Of a stretch of DNA of 64,000 nucleotides, positions 1-8,889 are shown piece by piece. Both the position numbers and the translations under genes were made by a program. Source of the stretch: Amycolatopsis circi (GTDB taxonomy: Bacteria > Actinomycetota > Actinomycetes > Mycobacteriales > Pseudonocardiaceae); NCBI RefSeq assembly GCF_003385235.1, contig NZ_PQIA01000003.1, positions 45,077-109,076 of the forward strand, given 5' to 3'. The notes under the pieces were generated by a model. The model did not search any database and was not told where the DNA came from. It was given only the letters and a program-made list of their open reading frames with translations. Numbering within the stretch: position 1 is the first letter of the stretch; every line of letters begins with the position of its first letter.

Positions 1-231
1 GCCGCGCGGATGGCGGGACGGCTTTCGCCGCTCTCCCTCGGCGTGATCAAGCATCAGCTCAACAACGAGTGCACCGGCGACCTGCACGAGACCGTCGTGC
101 GCGGCGAAGAGCTGGTCCAGCGCGTCTCGGCACAAGGCGACTTCGACGAGGCGATCGCCGCGCTCCGGGAGCACCGCGCTCCGGCCCTTGCCCCGCTGGA
201 CCCCGCTGTCCTGCGCAAGGTGCTCGGCTGA
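1..231 (+). CDS. enoyl-CoA hydratase/isomerase family protein, C-terminal part (cut by window edge)
   Basis: Only the last 76 residues are present, because the frame is open to the left edge. The motif SPLSLGVIKHQL followed by a segment ending DFDEAIAALREHRAP matches the C-terminal helices of crotonase-fold enoyl-CoA hydratases, where a conserved Glu/Ala-rich helix precedes an R-x-P motif. These enzymes hydrate or isomerise acyl-CoA double bonds in the cytoplasm. The catalytic half lies outside the window, so the exact reaction cannot be assigned. A composite inverted repeat follows immediately downstream and probably ends the transcript. The family call is fairly safe; the substrate is unknown. 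Confidence 0.65.
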   Translation, partial: AARMAGRLSPLSLGVIKHQLNNECTGDLHETVVRGEELVQRVSAQGDFDEAIAALREHRAPALAPLDPAVLRKVLG

Positions 232-237
232 CCCAGG

Positions 238-543
238 TCCGTGAGGGACTCTGATTCCCCATGCCAGGGACTTAAGGCGGCGCTGTGGGTGCGGTTCGAA
301 GTGTGCCTGTCCTGGTCGTGGGGGTTGGCGAGGCCGGCACGGGGTTTGCTGTCCGTGAGGGGAACCCTGAGGGACTCTGAGTCCCTCAGGGTTCCCCTCA
401 CGGACGCGCGGAAGCGGCTAAGTGGGCATAGGTCGGGCATTTCGGCGGAAGTGACGTCCTTTGTGGACGGTAGGTAGGCGTGAGGCCACGCCGCTTAAGT
501 CCCTGGCATTGACTCTGCTTCCTTCAGGGTTCCCCTCACGGAC
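238..543. repeat. composite nested inverted-repeat element
   Basis: This 306-bp stretch without a gene begins and ends with the same motif as the palindrome at its centre. It starts GTCCGTGAGGG and ends CCTCACGGAC. Inside those ends, ATGCCAGGGACTTAAG (about 261-276) is matched on the other strand by CTTAAGTCCCTGGCAT (about 494-509). A perfect palindrome sits in the middle. The whole lies between two convergent genes. It may be a small non-coding mobile or terminator-like element that has partly decayed; no transposase is present. Confidence 0.6.
351..405. repeat. perfect 55-bp palindrome, copy 1 (likely bidirectional terminator)
   Basis: Two 27-base arms are exact reverse complements around a single central T. 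The arms begin GTCCGTGAGGGGAACCCTGA. The same 55 bases recur at 10863-10917, and a two-mismatch copy lies at 41556-41610. This copy sits between the ends of the convergent genes at 1-231 and 573-1559, and all three copies lie just downstream of stop codons, which suggests a transcription-ending role. Confidence 0.8.
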
Positions 544-572
544 AGCAAAACGCACCCGCAGCGCCGCGATGG

Positions 573-1559
573 TCAGCCGGCGGCGAGTGCGGTGGGCGGA
601 TGCAGTCCCGGCGGCAACGCCCGCAGCCCTTGCACGGCGTGCAGCATCCGCGCGGCAGTACCGGGATAAGGATCGACCGGAGCACTAACCCGCACCAGCA
701 GCTCGCTGGCGTCTCCGCCGGTCAGGGTCAGGATCACGTCGGTCTCCCCGGTGCCCTGCCTCGCCGCCGGATCCGCGAAACCGGCCCAGCTGAGCCGAAG
801 CCGCTCGGTCTCGCCGTCCGACACGACGACGCTCTGGTCGAAACCCTCGACCTCGCCTCGGCGCACCTCGATGCCGCCGACGGTCGTGTCCGCGTCGGCG
901 GCGACCAGGCCGCCCGTGGAGACCGGTTCCCGATCGCCGAGGCCGAGGGAGTCGGCGATGAGGCGGGCCGATTCGCGCAGCAAGGCATCCACACGTGCCG
1001 ACGCACCCGCGGCCGTCGTGCCGATGCCGAGTTCCTGTGCGAGGACGTCGCGGCCCCACGAGGAGATGTTCGAGACGCGTTCGCCGCGGACGGAGACCGG
1101 TGCGGGCAGACCGCTCGTGAGAAGCGCGGGCAGCACGTCGAGCCACAGCCCGGGGATCATGCCGGTTCCCACCATCCGCGATCCCGATTCGCGTGCCGCC
1201 TTCTCGATCCGGTCGCGGACCTCCGGCGCCAGCGCCGAACGCGGATCGACGAAGCACGCGTGCACCTGGTCGACACCGGCGGCGGTGCAGGAGGCCAGAA
1301 CCTGTTCGTGGCGCTCGCCGGTGAGACCGGCGTACAGGAGGACATCGATCTCGCCACTGCGCAGAGCGGCCTCCAGATCCGCGGTCGCCAGTACGCCGAC
1401 GGGCGCTTGTCCGGTCAGTTCCCCGATGTCCTTGCCCGCCTTGTCAGGCGAATGCACCACGGCGGTCGTCAACCGGAACGGGATGTGCGGCAGCGCGGCG
1501 ACCAGTTCGGCGGCGGTGCGCCCGGTGCCGTAGATGCCAACGCGCGGGAGAGTTCTCAT
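573..1559 (-). CDS. DapB-like NAD(P)-dependent reductase (2,4-diaminopentanoate dehydrogenase type)
   Basis: This cytoplasmic protein of 328 residues starts at the ATG giving MRTLPRVGIYGTGRTA. The N-terminal dinucleotide-binding loop VGIYGTGRTAAEL and the later VGTGMIPGLWLDVLP segment are typical of the dihydrodipicolinate-reductase-like family that includes 2,4-diaminopentanoate dehydrogenase. Members oxidise or reduce C-N or C=N bonds of amino acids. The open frame extends 43 codons further upstream, but that extension reads as non-coding and crosses the intergenic region. It is divergent from the amine oxidase gene at 1661 and lacks the shared activator box in its own orientation. The substrate is not identifiable; an amine role fits the neighbours. 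Confidence 0.6.
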   Translation of the reverse strand: MRTLPRVGIYGTGRTAAELVAALPHIPFRLTTAVVHSPDKAGKDIGELTGQAPVGVLATADLEAALRSGEIDVLLYAGLTGERHEQVLASCTAAGVDQVHACFVDPRSALAPEVRDRIEKAARESGSRMVGTGMIPGLWLDVLPALLTSGLPAPVSVRGERVSNISSWGRDVLAQELGIGTTAAGASARVDALLRESARLIADSLGLGDREPVSTGGLVAADADTTVGGIEVRRGEVEGFDQSVVVSDGETERLRLSWAGFADPAARQGTGETDVILTLTGGDASELLVRVSAPVDPYPGTAARMLHAVQGLRALPPGLHPPTALAAG

Positions 1560-1593
1560 CACGCCAGCATGCTGGCCGGGCACGCCGGATTCA

Positions 1594-1654
1594 TCCCCCA
1601 GCTGGGCGCCGTTGATTCCTCGTGCGCGCACGGCGGCGAGGCCTCTCAGATCAT
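1594..1654 (+). promoter_or_regulatory. shared activator box and -10 for the amine oxidase pair
   Basis: The box TCCCCCAGCTGGGC is at 1594-1607 and the -10 GATCAT at 1649-1654, 42 nt later. The ATG at 1661 follows the -10 after 6 nt, so the transcript is probably leaderless. Confidence 0.65.
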
Positions 1655-1660
1655 CGGAAG

Positions 1661-2995
1661 ATGCAGAACTCACAAGAGGTTCCGCCACCGGTCGTCGTCG
1701 TCGGAGCCGGGCTCGCCGGACTGACCGCGGCCAAGACGCTGGCCGACGCCGGTATCGACGTGACCGTGCTCGAGGCGCGCGACCGGGTCGGCGGGCGCAC
1801 GTTCACCGTCACCGACGGTTTCGCGGACGGCCAGCACGGCGACCTCGGCGGCGAGTTGATCACCGAGGATTACCGCGCTCTCACGGCACTCTGCGGCGAC
1901 CTCGGCGTCGAACTGTCGGCTCCGGTCCGGATCGAACGGCCCGACCTCCCCGAAGGAGCGAGCCCGGCTGCCGGCTACCTGGCCGAGGGACGCTTGATCG
2001 TCGACGGGGAAATTCTCACCGGAAATCGTTTCAGGCAAGCGGAAACCGAGATCCACACCGCACTGGCGTCCTTTCCGCCGGCACCGCACGAGGTCCTCGA
2101 ACAGTGGACGCGCCGCGCCGGGCTGAGCGACCTGGCGCGAGCCGCGCTTTCCGGATTCGGCCGCATGCCCACCCAGTACGACGCCTTCCAGGTCGACAGC
2201 CACTACCTCACTCACGCTCACATCGGCGAGATCCGGCGCGTCGTCGGAGGCAGCCAGCGCCTCGCCGACGCCCTCGCCGCGACGGTGAACGTGCGGCTGG
2301 AAGCGCCGGTTCGCGCGATCCGCCAGTCCGGAGGAACCGTTGCGGTGGAACTGGAATCCGGCGAACGCTTCGCGGCAGGCCACGTGGTCGTCGCGGTCTC
2401 GCCCTTCGTGCTGCCGACACTCGGCTTCGACCCGCCGTTGCCCGCGGATCTCACCGGGGCGCTGACCGCCCTCCAGCGAGCGTCAGGCGGGAAGGTGATC
2501 GCTCAGTACTCCGAAGGCGATTCGGTCCGTGCCGCGTTGTCCCGCGCGGTCTTCACGGACGGTCCGGTCAACACGGCGTGGGTCAGCAATCCTTATGTCA
2601 CAACGGGTCCTGCCGTCGTGAGCGGCTTCGTGTGCGGCGAGAACCGATACGTCCTCGAGGACGAGGACCTGGCGCTGGCCGAACTCGACGCCGTCGTCGC
2701 CACCGCGATCGGCGGCCCGGTGAACCGCTTGGCTCAGCACGTCAAGAACTGGACGGCGGATCGCTATGCGCTCGGCATCGGCGGGATGCCCAGCTTCGCC
2801 GCCCGCCGCCCGCAGATCGCCGTCCTGGCCACCCCTGAACGGCGCGTGCACCTCGCCGGCGACTTCACCGACGTCTCGCTCTGCGCGACGATGGAAGGTG
2901 CGGTCCGTTCGGGTCTCCGCGCCGCCGGCGAGGTACTGCGGGCGCCAGCACGCGTGTCCCTCGACTACATCGACCGGAAGCTGGTGCGCGCATGA
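1661..2995 (+). CDS. flavin-dependent amine oxidase family oxidoreductase 1
   Basis: The protein has 444 residues. VVVVGAGLAGLTAAKTLADAG with VTVLEARDRVGGRT is the FAD-binding Rossmann start of the monoamine oxidase family. HLAGDFTDVSLCATMEGAVRSG near the C-terminus is the second FAD contact. Such enzymes oxidise a C-N bond to an imine with release of hydrogen peroxide. The start is set at the ATG that lies 6 nt after a good -10, giving a leaderless message. It overlaps the next gene by ATGA, so the two are translationally coupled, and the pair are distant paralogs. No secretion signal is visible, so it is cytoplasmic. The substrate is unknown. Confidence 0.8.
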   Translation: MQNSQEVPPPVVVVGAGLAGLTAAKTLADAGIDVTVLEARDRVGGRTFTVTDGFADGQHGDLGGELITEDYRALTALCGDLGVELSAPVRIERPDLPEGASPAAGYLAEGRLIVDGEILTGNRFRQAETEIHTALASFPPAPHEVLEQWTRRAGLSDLARAALSGFGRMPTQYDAFQVDSHYLTHAHIGEIRRVVGGSQRLADALAATVNVRLEAPVRAIRQSGGTVAVELESGERFAAGHVVVAVSPFVLPTLGFDPPLPADLTGALTALQRASGGKVIAQYSEGDSVRAALSRAVFTDGPVNTAWVSNPYVTTGPAVVSGFVCGENRYVLEDEDLALAELDAVVATAIGGPVNRLAQHVKNWTADRYALGIGGMPSFAARRPQIAVLATPERRVHLAGDFTDVSLCATMEGAVRSGLRAAGEVLRAPARVSLDYIDRKLVRA

Positions 2996-4284
2996 GGACC
3001 ATAGTCATCGGCGCCGGACCGGCCGGACTCGCCGCCGCACGTTCGCTGGCCGGCCGGGGCGAGGAGGTCGTCGTCCTCGAAGCACAGCCGTACGTCGGCG
3101 GCCGTACCCGGTCGGATCGCGAGCGACTGCTGCACGGCCAGCCCGCCGACCTCGGCGGCTCGTTCATCGACCTCGGGCAGGACGAACTGCTGCGCACCTG
3201 CGCCGAACTCGGCGTCGCCCTGACCCCGCAGCTCGCGCTGCTGCGTGCGGACCCGGACGGACGCTTCTCCGCCGCCTCGTCCTTGCGCAACACCACTGTC
3301 GTCGACGGACGGCGCTTGCCCGACGCTGATCGCGACCAGGTCGCCGACGAGGTCAGGGCAGCCCTCGACGCCTGCCCGCCGGACCCGAGCGAACTCGTCC
3401 CCGCCTGGGCGGCCCGGGCCGGGCTGAGCCCACTGGCGCGTCGGCTCTTCCGCGCCCTGACCGGATTCAACCCGGTCCACGACGATTCGCAGATCCAGAT
3501 GAGCATGGTCGAGCCGCCCCACGTCGGCAAGGTGTGCTGGATGATGGCCGACGGCACCGACGCCATGGCAAGGGCGATGAGCGAAGGGCTCGACGTCCGC
3601 CTTCGCCACGTCGTGCGCGCAGTCCGGCGCACCGGCCGCGAAATCACCGTGGAGACCGACCGCGGCGATTTCCCCGCGCGCGATGTGATCGTCGCCGTTC
3701 CGGTGACGCCGACGCTGCGCATCGGCTTCGCTCCGGTCCTGCCCGCGTGGAAGACCGAGGCGCTGCTCGCCACCCCGATGGCCCAGGGCGGCAAGGTGAT
3801 CGGGCAGTACGCCGACGGCGCCGAGCTGTTCGAGAAGGTCGGCACCGGCATCATGAGCGACGGCCCGATCTCTCTCGTCTGGGCCCGGCCGGTCGGCCCG
3901 GAGGATTCGGTCGTCCTGCTCGGTCTCGCGGCCGATCGCGGCGACGGTTTCCTCCGCGGCGAAGAGTCGGCGCTCGCTGCCCTGGACGTCATCGTGTCAG
4001 CCGTGCTCGGCCGGCCCGCGCGCCGGCTCGCGGGGATCGTGAAGGACTGGTCCCTGGAACCCTTCGCCGGCGGAGTGGTTTCTTCGCTGCTCGGCGACTT
4101 CCCGCGTCTCCCAAGCCTGCTGGCCCAGAGCGTCGGTCCCGTCCACTTCGCCGGCGAGCACACCGCGGACATGTGGGCGACCGGCATGGACGGCGCGCTG
4201 CGGTCCGGCAAGAGGGCCGCCGACCAGGTCCTGTCGCGGCGGTCCACGGCCGCGATCGCGGCGCACGCCAAGTCGCCGGGATAG
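2992..4284 (+). CDS. flavin-dependent amine oxidase family oxidoreductase 2
   Basis: The protein has 430 residues and starts MRTIVIGAGPAGLAAARSLAG, a GxGxxG FAD-binding fold, followed by EVVVLEAQPYVGGRTRS. The C-terminal HFAGEHTADMWATGMDGALRSG is the diagnostic flavin-contact motif of amine oxidases. It overlaps the previous amine oxidase by 4 bases and probably works on the same or a successive substrate, perhaps as a hetero-oligomer. The ATPase/LuxR regulator at 4324 starts 39 bases downstream and may be in the same transcript. The family is secure and the substrate unknown. Confidence 0.8.
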   Translation: MRTIVIGAGPAGLAAARSLAGRGEEVVVLEAQPYVGGRTRSDRERLLHGQPADLGGSFIDLGQDELLRTCAELGVALTPQLALLRADPDGRFSAASSLRNTTVVDGRRLPDADRDQVADEVRAALDACPPDPSELVPAWAARAGLSPLARRLFRALTGFNPVHDDSQIQMSMVEPPHVGKVCWMMADGTDAMARAMSEGLDVRLRHVVRAVRRTGREITVETDRGDFPARDVIVAVPVTPTLRIGFAPVLPAWKTEALLATPMAQGGKVIGQYADGAELFEKVGTGIMSDGPISLVWARPVGPEDSVVLLGLAADRGDGFLRGEESALAALDVIVSAVLGRPARRLAGIVKDWSLEPFAGGVVSSLLGDFPRLPSLLAQSVGPVHFAGEHTADMWATGMDGALRSGKRAADQVLSRRSTAAIAAHAKSPG

Positions 4285-4323
4285 GCTCGCCACGATCTCC
4301 CAGCCGCTCGTGAAGGATGTGAC

Positions 4324-6645
4324 GTGGACGCTCCGCCAGCTTCCGGGCCGACCCGTGGATCGGCCCCGAACTTGCCCGCGGAGATCACGAGCTTCGTCGG
4401 CCGGCGCAACGACCTCGCCGCGATCCGGCAGATCTTCTCGACGACCCGGCTGGTCACGCTCACCGGGATCGGCGGCGTCGGCAAGACCCGGCTGGCCCTG
4501 CGCGCCGCCGACGAGATGAAACGCGCCCTCGCCGACGGCGTCTGTCTCGTCTCGCTGGCGGCTCTCTCGGAGCCCGCCCTGGTCCCCCAGACCGTCGCCG
4601 ACGCGTTGCGGATCCGGGAGCAGCCCAAGTTCGGGGTCGCGGCGGCGCTGGCCGAGCATCTCGGCCCCCGGCAGATGCTCCTCGTCCTGGACAACTGCGA
4701 GCACCTCGTGGACGCCACCGCGAACCTGATCGACCAGATCCTGAAGGCGGCGCCCGGCGTGCGGATCCTGGCGACGAGCCGCCAAGCGCTGCGCATCGAC
4801 GGCGAGACTGTCTACCCGGTGACACCCTTCCTGGCGCCGGATCCCTCGGCTCGCCTCGATCCGGGCAGCGCGAGCCACTACCCGTCCGTCGCGCTCTTCG
4901 CCGATCGCGCCGCGGCGGTCGTTCCGGGGTTCGCCGTCACCGAAGAAATCGAGACCGCGGTCATCCGGCTGTGCCACCGCCTCGAAGGCATCCCGCTCGC
5001 GATCGAACTGGCCGCGGTGCAGCTTCGCGTCCTCACCGTCGAGGAACTCGCGGACCGCCTCGACGACCGGTTCCAGCTGCTGCGCTCCGGATACCGCAAT
5101 GTGCCCCAGCGCCACCAGACTCTTCGCGCACTCGTCGACTGGAGCCACGACCTCTGCACTCCGGCAGAGCGGCTGCTGTGGGCTCGCGCCTCCGTCTTCG
5201 CCGGCGGCTTCTCCCTCGCCGCGCTGGAAGAGGTCTGCGCCGACGACGCCCTCCCGGCCGCCGCGCTCCTCGACACGCTGACTGGTCTGGTCGAGAAGTC
5301 GATCGTCCTTCGCGAAGACCACGGGAGCCACGCGCGCTTCCGCATGCTCGACACGATCCGCGAGTACGCCACGGCGCTGGTGCTGGAATCCGCGGAGGCC
5401 GAGGTCCTCGCCCGCCGCCACCGCGACTGGATCGCGAACCTGGTGGAGACCGCGACCGCCGCGTGGGCCGGTTCCGAGCAAGAGCGATGGGCCCGTCGGC
5501 TCCAGCTCGACCACGCCAACATCCGCCTCGCCCTCGAGTACTGCATGGCCCGGCCGGAAGAGGCCGAGACCGGTGTCCGGATCGTCGCCCAGCCGTGGTT
5601 CTGGGCAGCGATGGACCATCTCAACGAAGCCCAGCTCTGGCTCGACCGTGCGTTGAACATGCTGTCGTCCCCTTCTCACGAGCATGCGTGGGCACTGGCG
5701 ACGCGCGGCTACATCGCCGCCTTCCAAGGCGACGAGGAGAAGCTCGCCGAACTGCCCGAGCGAGCACGCGCCATGGCAGTGAGCCTCGACGACCTCGCCG
5801 CGCTGGCGCTCTCCAACCACGTCATGGGATTTCGCACGTCGATCGAACACGGCGACATCCGTGCCGCGATCCCGTTGTTCACCGAGGCGCTCCGCCAGTA
5901 CGACGAATCCGGGATACGCGGCCAGTTCCACGACAGCGTCGTCGTCGAACTCGCCGTGACCCACATCGCCCTCCAGGAGTACGACCGCGCCGAGGAACTG
6001 ACCGAGGACATGTTCCTGCGCTGCACCGCCGCCGGCGAGCGGTGGAATCTGTCCTACTCTCTGTGGCTGCGCGCCCTGATCGTGCTCCTGCGCGACGATG
6101 ACGCCGCCTCCGCCGAGAGCAACCTCCTCGAAGCCCTCCGGATCAAGCGCGTCTTCCGCGACACCCTCGGCTTCGCGCTCACTCTCGAGGTCGTGTCCTG
6201 GACGGCGGCGCGGACCGGGGAAGCCGAACGCGCCGCCGTGATCATCGGGAGCACCGACCAGATCTGGCGAACCGTGGGCGCCCGCCAGTTCGTCGGCCTG
6301 CGCCGCCGTTTCGAGGCGGAAGCGCGCGCCCGGATCGGAGACACCGCGTTCGGCGCCGCCCGGGCGCGCGGCAGCCGGCTGAGTGTCGAGGAGACGGTCG
6401 CGTACGCACTGCGCGAGACGCCTTCGAGCGGCGCTTCCGATACGTCCGCCAATCCCCTGACCCGGCGCGAGCGCGAGGTCGCCGACCTCATCGCGGACGG
6501 GCTGTCCAACAAGGAAATCGCCGCACAACTGGTGATCTCGCTCCGGACGGCGGAGGGGCACGTGGAGAAGATCCTTGCCAAGCAGGGCTTCAAGACCCGG
6601 ACCCAGATCGCCGCCTGGGTGACCCGCCACCGCGCGGGCGCCTGA
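4324..6645 (+). CDS. large ATP-binding LuxR-type transcriptional regulator 1
   Basis: The protein has 773 residues and a GTG start. Residues 23-28 read SFVGRR. The Walker A loop GIGGVGKTR is near 48-56 and Walker B LLVLDN near 119-124, giving an AAA/NB-ARC type ATPase. A helical, TPR-like middle follows. The C-terminus (about 710-765) is a LuxR helix-turn-helix, LTRREREVADLIADGLSNKE then ISLRTAEGHVEKILAK. ATPases of this kind usually sense a small molecule and switch DNA binding. Two paralogs lie at 19488 and 50429 with almost the same recognition helix, so all three probably bind the same site; the recurring TCCCCC box is the candidate. It has no box of its own and may be read from the amine oxidase promoter. 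Confidence 0.85.
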   Translation: MDAPPASGPTRGSAPNLPAEITSFVGRRNDLAAIRQIFSTTRLVTLTGIGGVGKTRLALRAADEMKRALADGVCLVSLAALSEPALVPQTVADALRIREQPKFGVAAALAEHLGPRQMLLVLDNCEHLVDATANLIDQILKAAPGVRILATSRQALRIDGETVYPVTPFLAPDPSARLDPGSASHYPSVALFADRAAAVVPGFAVTEEIETAVIRLCHRLEGIPLAIELAAVQLRVLTVEELADRLDDRFQLLRSGYRNVPQRHQTLRALVDWSHDLCTPAERLLWARASVFAGGFSLAALEEVCADDALPAAALLDTLTGLVEKSIVLREDHGSHARFRMLDTIREYATALVLESAEAEVLARRHRDWIANLVETATAAWAGSEQERWARRLQLDHANIRLALEYCMARPEEAETGVRIVAQPWFWAAMDHLNEAQLWLDRALNMLSSPSHEHAWALATRGYIAAFQGDEEKLAELPERARAMAVSLDDLAALALSNHVMGFRTSIEHGDIRAAIPLFTEALRQYDESGIRGQFHDSVVVELAVTHIALQEYDRAEELTEDMFLRCTAAGERWNLSYSLWLRALIVLLRDDDAASAESNLLEALRIKRVFRDTLGFALTLEVVSWTAARTGEAERAAVIIGSTDQIWRTVGARQFVGLRRRFEAEARARIGDTAFGAARARGSRLSVEETVAYALRETPSSGASDTSANPLTRREREVADLIADGLSNKEIAAQLVISLRTAEGHVEKILAKQGFKTRTQIAAWVTRHRAGA

Positions 6646-6671
6646 CCCGGGCCCCGGCCGCCGGGCGCCCG
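6635..6671 (+). terminator. hairpin at the end of regulator 1
   Basis: CGGGCGCC (6635-6642) pairs with GGCGCCCG (6664-6671), and further GC pairing is possible inside. It overlaps the stop codon. There is no U-tract, as is usual in actinobacteria. Confidence 0.4.
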
Positions 6672-6754
6672 AACCACTGATCAGCCGGGGCTTCGGGCCC
6701 GCTTCCCCGGCCGCGTCCTCTGTGGACTGACGGCCGCCCGGAGCCCCGTCCTCC

Positions 6755-6816
6755 TCCCCCACGTGGGCTAACAATATTCGCACCGCCGAGAACGGACCGC
6801 CGGCCGGGCGCATCGT
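6755..6816 (+). promoter_or_regulatory. shared activator box and -10 for the ABC transporter operon
   Basis: TCCCCCACGTGGGC is at 6755-6768 and the -10 CATCGT at 6811-6816, 43 nt later. The predicted start of transcription leaves a leader of about 35 nt before the GTG at 6858, with AAAGGG as a ribosome site. Confidence 0.6.
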
Positions 6817-6857
6817 CTGTCTTCCTTCACCGTGTATCCCGAAGCAAAGGGTGGACC

Positions 6858-7934
6858 GTGACTATCAAACCCAAGTCCGCGCTCGCTGTGCTGTGCGCGC
6901 TGAGTTTCGTGTCGGTCGCCGCGTGCGGTTCGCCGACAAGCCAAGACGCCAACGCAGGCGACAGCCTCTCCGGGCAGCAGCTGGTTTACGTGAATTACGG
7001 CGGCGACACCCTGAAGGCCGCCCAGGCGGCCTGGCTGGACCCCTTCGCGAAGAAGACCGGCGTCCGGATCGCGACCGATTCGCCGTCGGATCCGGCGAAG
7101 GTCAAGGCCATGGTGCAAGCCGGAAACACCACGTGGGACGCCATCGACATCGATTCCGTGTCCGGCGCGGAAGGATGCGGGTCGCTGTACGCGAAACGTT
7201 CCGAACTCGGCGTGGACGTCAAGGATGTCGCTCCCCAGTACGTGACCGACGAGTGCGGCGTGCCGATCATGGTGCAGGCCGTGGGGCTCGTCTACAACAC
7301 CAAGAAGTTCGGCGGCAACCCGCCGACGAAGATCACCGACTTCATGGACGTCCAGAAGTACCCGGGCAAGCGGCTCGTCTTCAACTACGCGCCCGGCAGC
7401 ATCGACCCGCTGCTGCTGGCGGACGGCGTGGCTCCGGACAAGCTCTACCCGCTGGACACGACCCGAGCCGCCGCGGCGATCAAGAAGCTGGGCGGCAACC
7501 TGACGCTCGACTCCACACTGGCGCAGGAGGCCCAAGGGCTCGAGTCGGGAGACTTCTCGATGTGCCTGTGCTACCTCGGCCGCGCCGCCTTGTCGGCCCA
7601 GAAGGGCGCCCCGGTCGACGTCGTGTGGGACAAAGCGTGGGAAGGCTGGGACGCCGTCTACGCCGTCAAGGGCTCGAAATCCCCGCAGGCCCAGGCCGCG
7701 CTCATGAACTTCATCGCGACGCCGGCCGCCCAGAGTGCGTTCACCGAGCAACTGCCCTACGGCCCGACGACGCCCTCGGCCAAGCCCGACGTTCCGGCCG
7801 ACCTGAAGAAGTGGTTGCCCCAGAACAACATCGACAAGATGGGCCCGCAGGGCGAAGTGGTCGCCGACATGAAGTGGTGGGTGGCGAACGCGGACAAGAC
7901 TTTCGCCGCCTGGACGGCGATGACCGCGGGCTGA
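6858..7934 (+). CDS. polyamine-type ABC transporter substrate-binding lipoprotein 1
   Basis: The protein has 358 residues and a GTG start. A signal peptide (1-22) ends in the lipobox VAAC with Cys23, so it is a membrane-anchored lipoprotein outside the cell. The mature part, with VYVNYGGDTLKAAQ, DSPSDPAKVKAMVQAGNTTWD and VYNTKKFGGNPPTKI, matches the spermidine/putrescine (PotD-like) binding-protein family. It is followed by two permeases and an ATPase, a complete importer. It is about two-thirds identical by eye to the orphan binding protein at 13481. A strong hairpin separates it from the permease genes, which fits the need for excess binding protein. The ligand is probably an amine or amino-acid-like compound, but this is inferred. 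Confidence 0.85.
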   Translation: MTIKPKSALAVLCALSFVSVAACGSPTSQDANAGDSLSGQQLVYVNYGGDTLKAAQAAWLDPFAKKTGVRIATDSPSDPAKVKAMVQAGNTTWDAIDIDSVSGAEGCGSLYAKRSELGVDVKDVAPQYVTDECGVPIMVQAVGLVYNTKKFGGNPPTKITDFMDVQKYPGKRLVFNYAPGSIDPLLLADGVAPDKLYPLDTTRAAAAIKKLGGNLTLDSTLAQEAQGLESGDFSMCLCYLGRAALSAQKGAPVDVVWDKAWEGWDAVYAVKGSKSPQAQAALMNFIATPAAQSAFTEQLPYGPTTPSAKPDVPADLKKWLPQNNIDKMGPQGEVVADMKWWVANADKTFAAWTAMTAG

Positions 7935-7955
7935 GCCCGCTCCCCCACGACGCGT

Positions 7956-7989
7956 CCGGTCGCGGTCGTCGCACGACGACCGCGACCGG
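7956..7989 (+). terminator. intercistronic hairpin between binding protein and permeases
   Basis: CCGGTCGCGGTCGTCG (7956-7971) is followed after 2 bases by its exact reverse complement (7974-7989). It probably stabilises or partly terminates the message so that the binding protein is made in excess. Confidence 0.7.
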
Positions 7990-8019
7990 CGCCGAGCAAG
8001 GCCAAGGAGATATCCAGCG

Positions 8020-8889
8020 ATGAATGTGCTGACAGCAGCGCTGTACCGGTCGAGATGGGTCCTCGCCGCGGCGGCGGCGATGGCTTTCCTCGCCCTGTTC
8101 TTCGTCTACCCGCTGGGCACGATGACAGTGCGGAGCTTCACCGACTTCGTGTCCCGCGGCGACTCCGGATTCGCGAACTACCACTGGTTCTTCACCAGCG
8201 ACGTGCAGTTGACCATCCTGCGCCGGACCTTCCTGACGTCCGTCTTCGTCACCGTGCTCTGCTTGGCCGTCGGGTATCCGTACGCGTATCTGATGACCGT
8301 GGTGTCCACCCGGTGGCGGATGGTGTTGCTGGCCGCCGTGCTGATGCCATTCTGGACCAGCCTGATCGTGCGCACCTACTCCTGGATCATCCTGCTCGGG
8401 GACAGCGGCCCGATCGCCAAAGCGTTGCGCGCCTTGGGATTCGGCAACGTCCGCCTGCTGGGCACGACGACGGCCGTGACCATCGGCATGGCGCAGATCA
8501 TGCTGCCGTTCCTGGTTCTGCCGCTGTACTCCCAGCTGACCCAGATCGACCGGACGCTGCTGCGGGCCGCCGAGATCCACGGCTCGACGCCGCGGACCGC
8601 CTTGCGGACGGTGTACCTGCCGCTGTCGGTTCCCGGAATCACCGCCAGCAGCACCATCGTGTTCGTGCTCACGCTGGGCTTCTACTTCACGCCCGCCCTT
8701 CTCGGTTCACCCCAGAACAGCCTTCTGTCCCAGCAGATCGTGAGCCAGGTGAACTCCCAGCTGGCCTTCGGGCGCGGTGGAGCCATGGCGCTCGCACTGC
8801 TCCTCATCACCCTCCTGATCCTCGCCGGAGGCTCCCTGCTCGGACGGCCCTTCACGCGAGCGCTGGGCACGAAAAGCGAGGCGCACTGA
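8020..8889 (+). CDS. ABC transporter permease 1 (polyamine type)
   Basis: The protein has 289 residues. A clear ribosome site AAGGAGA lies 9 bases before the ATG. An N-terminal membrane helix is followed by five more hydrophobic segments. The cytoplasmic loop AAEIHGSTPRTALRTVYLPL corresponds to the EAA loop that contacts the ATPase. The family is the PotB-like inner-membrane permease of spermidine/putrescine importers. Its stop overlaps the start of the next permease (TGATG), showing tight coupling. It forms a heterodimeric channel with the product of 8889-9680. Confidence 0.85.
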   Translation: MNVLTAALYRSRWVLAAAAAMAFLALFFVYPLGTMTVRSFTDFVSRGDSGFANYHWFFTSDVQLTILRRTFLTSVFVTVLCLAVGYPYAYLMTVVSTRWRMVLLAAVLMPFWTSLIVRTYSWIILLGDSGPIAKALRALGFGNVRLLGTTTAVTIGMAQIMLPFLVLPLYSQLTQIDRTLLRAAEIHGSTPRTALRTVYLPLSVPGITASSTIVFVLTLGFYFTPALLGSPQNSLLSQQIVSQVNSQLAFGRGGAMALALLLITLLILAGGSLLGRPFTRALGTKSEAH

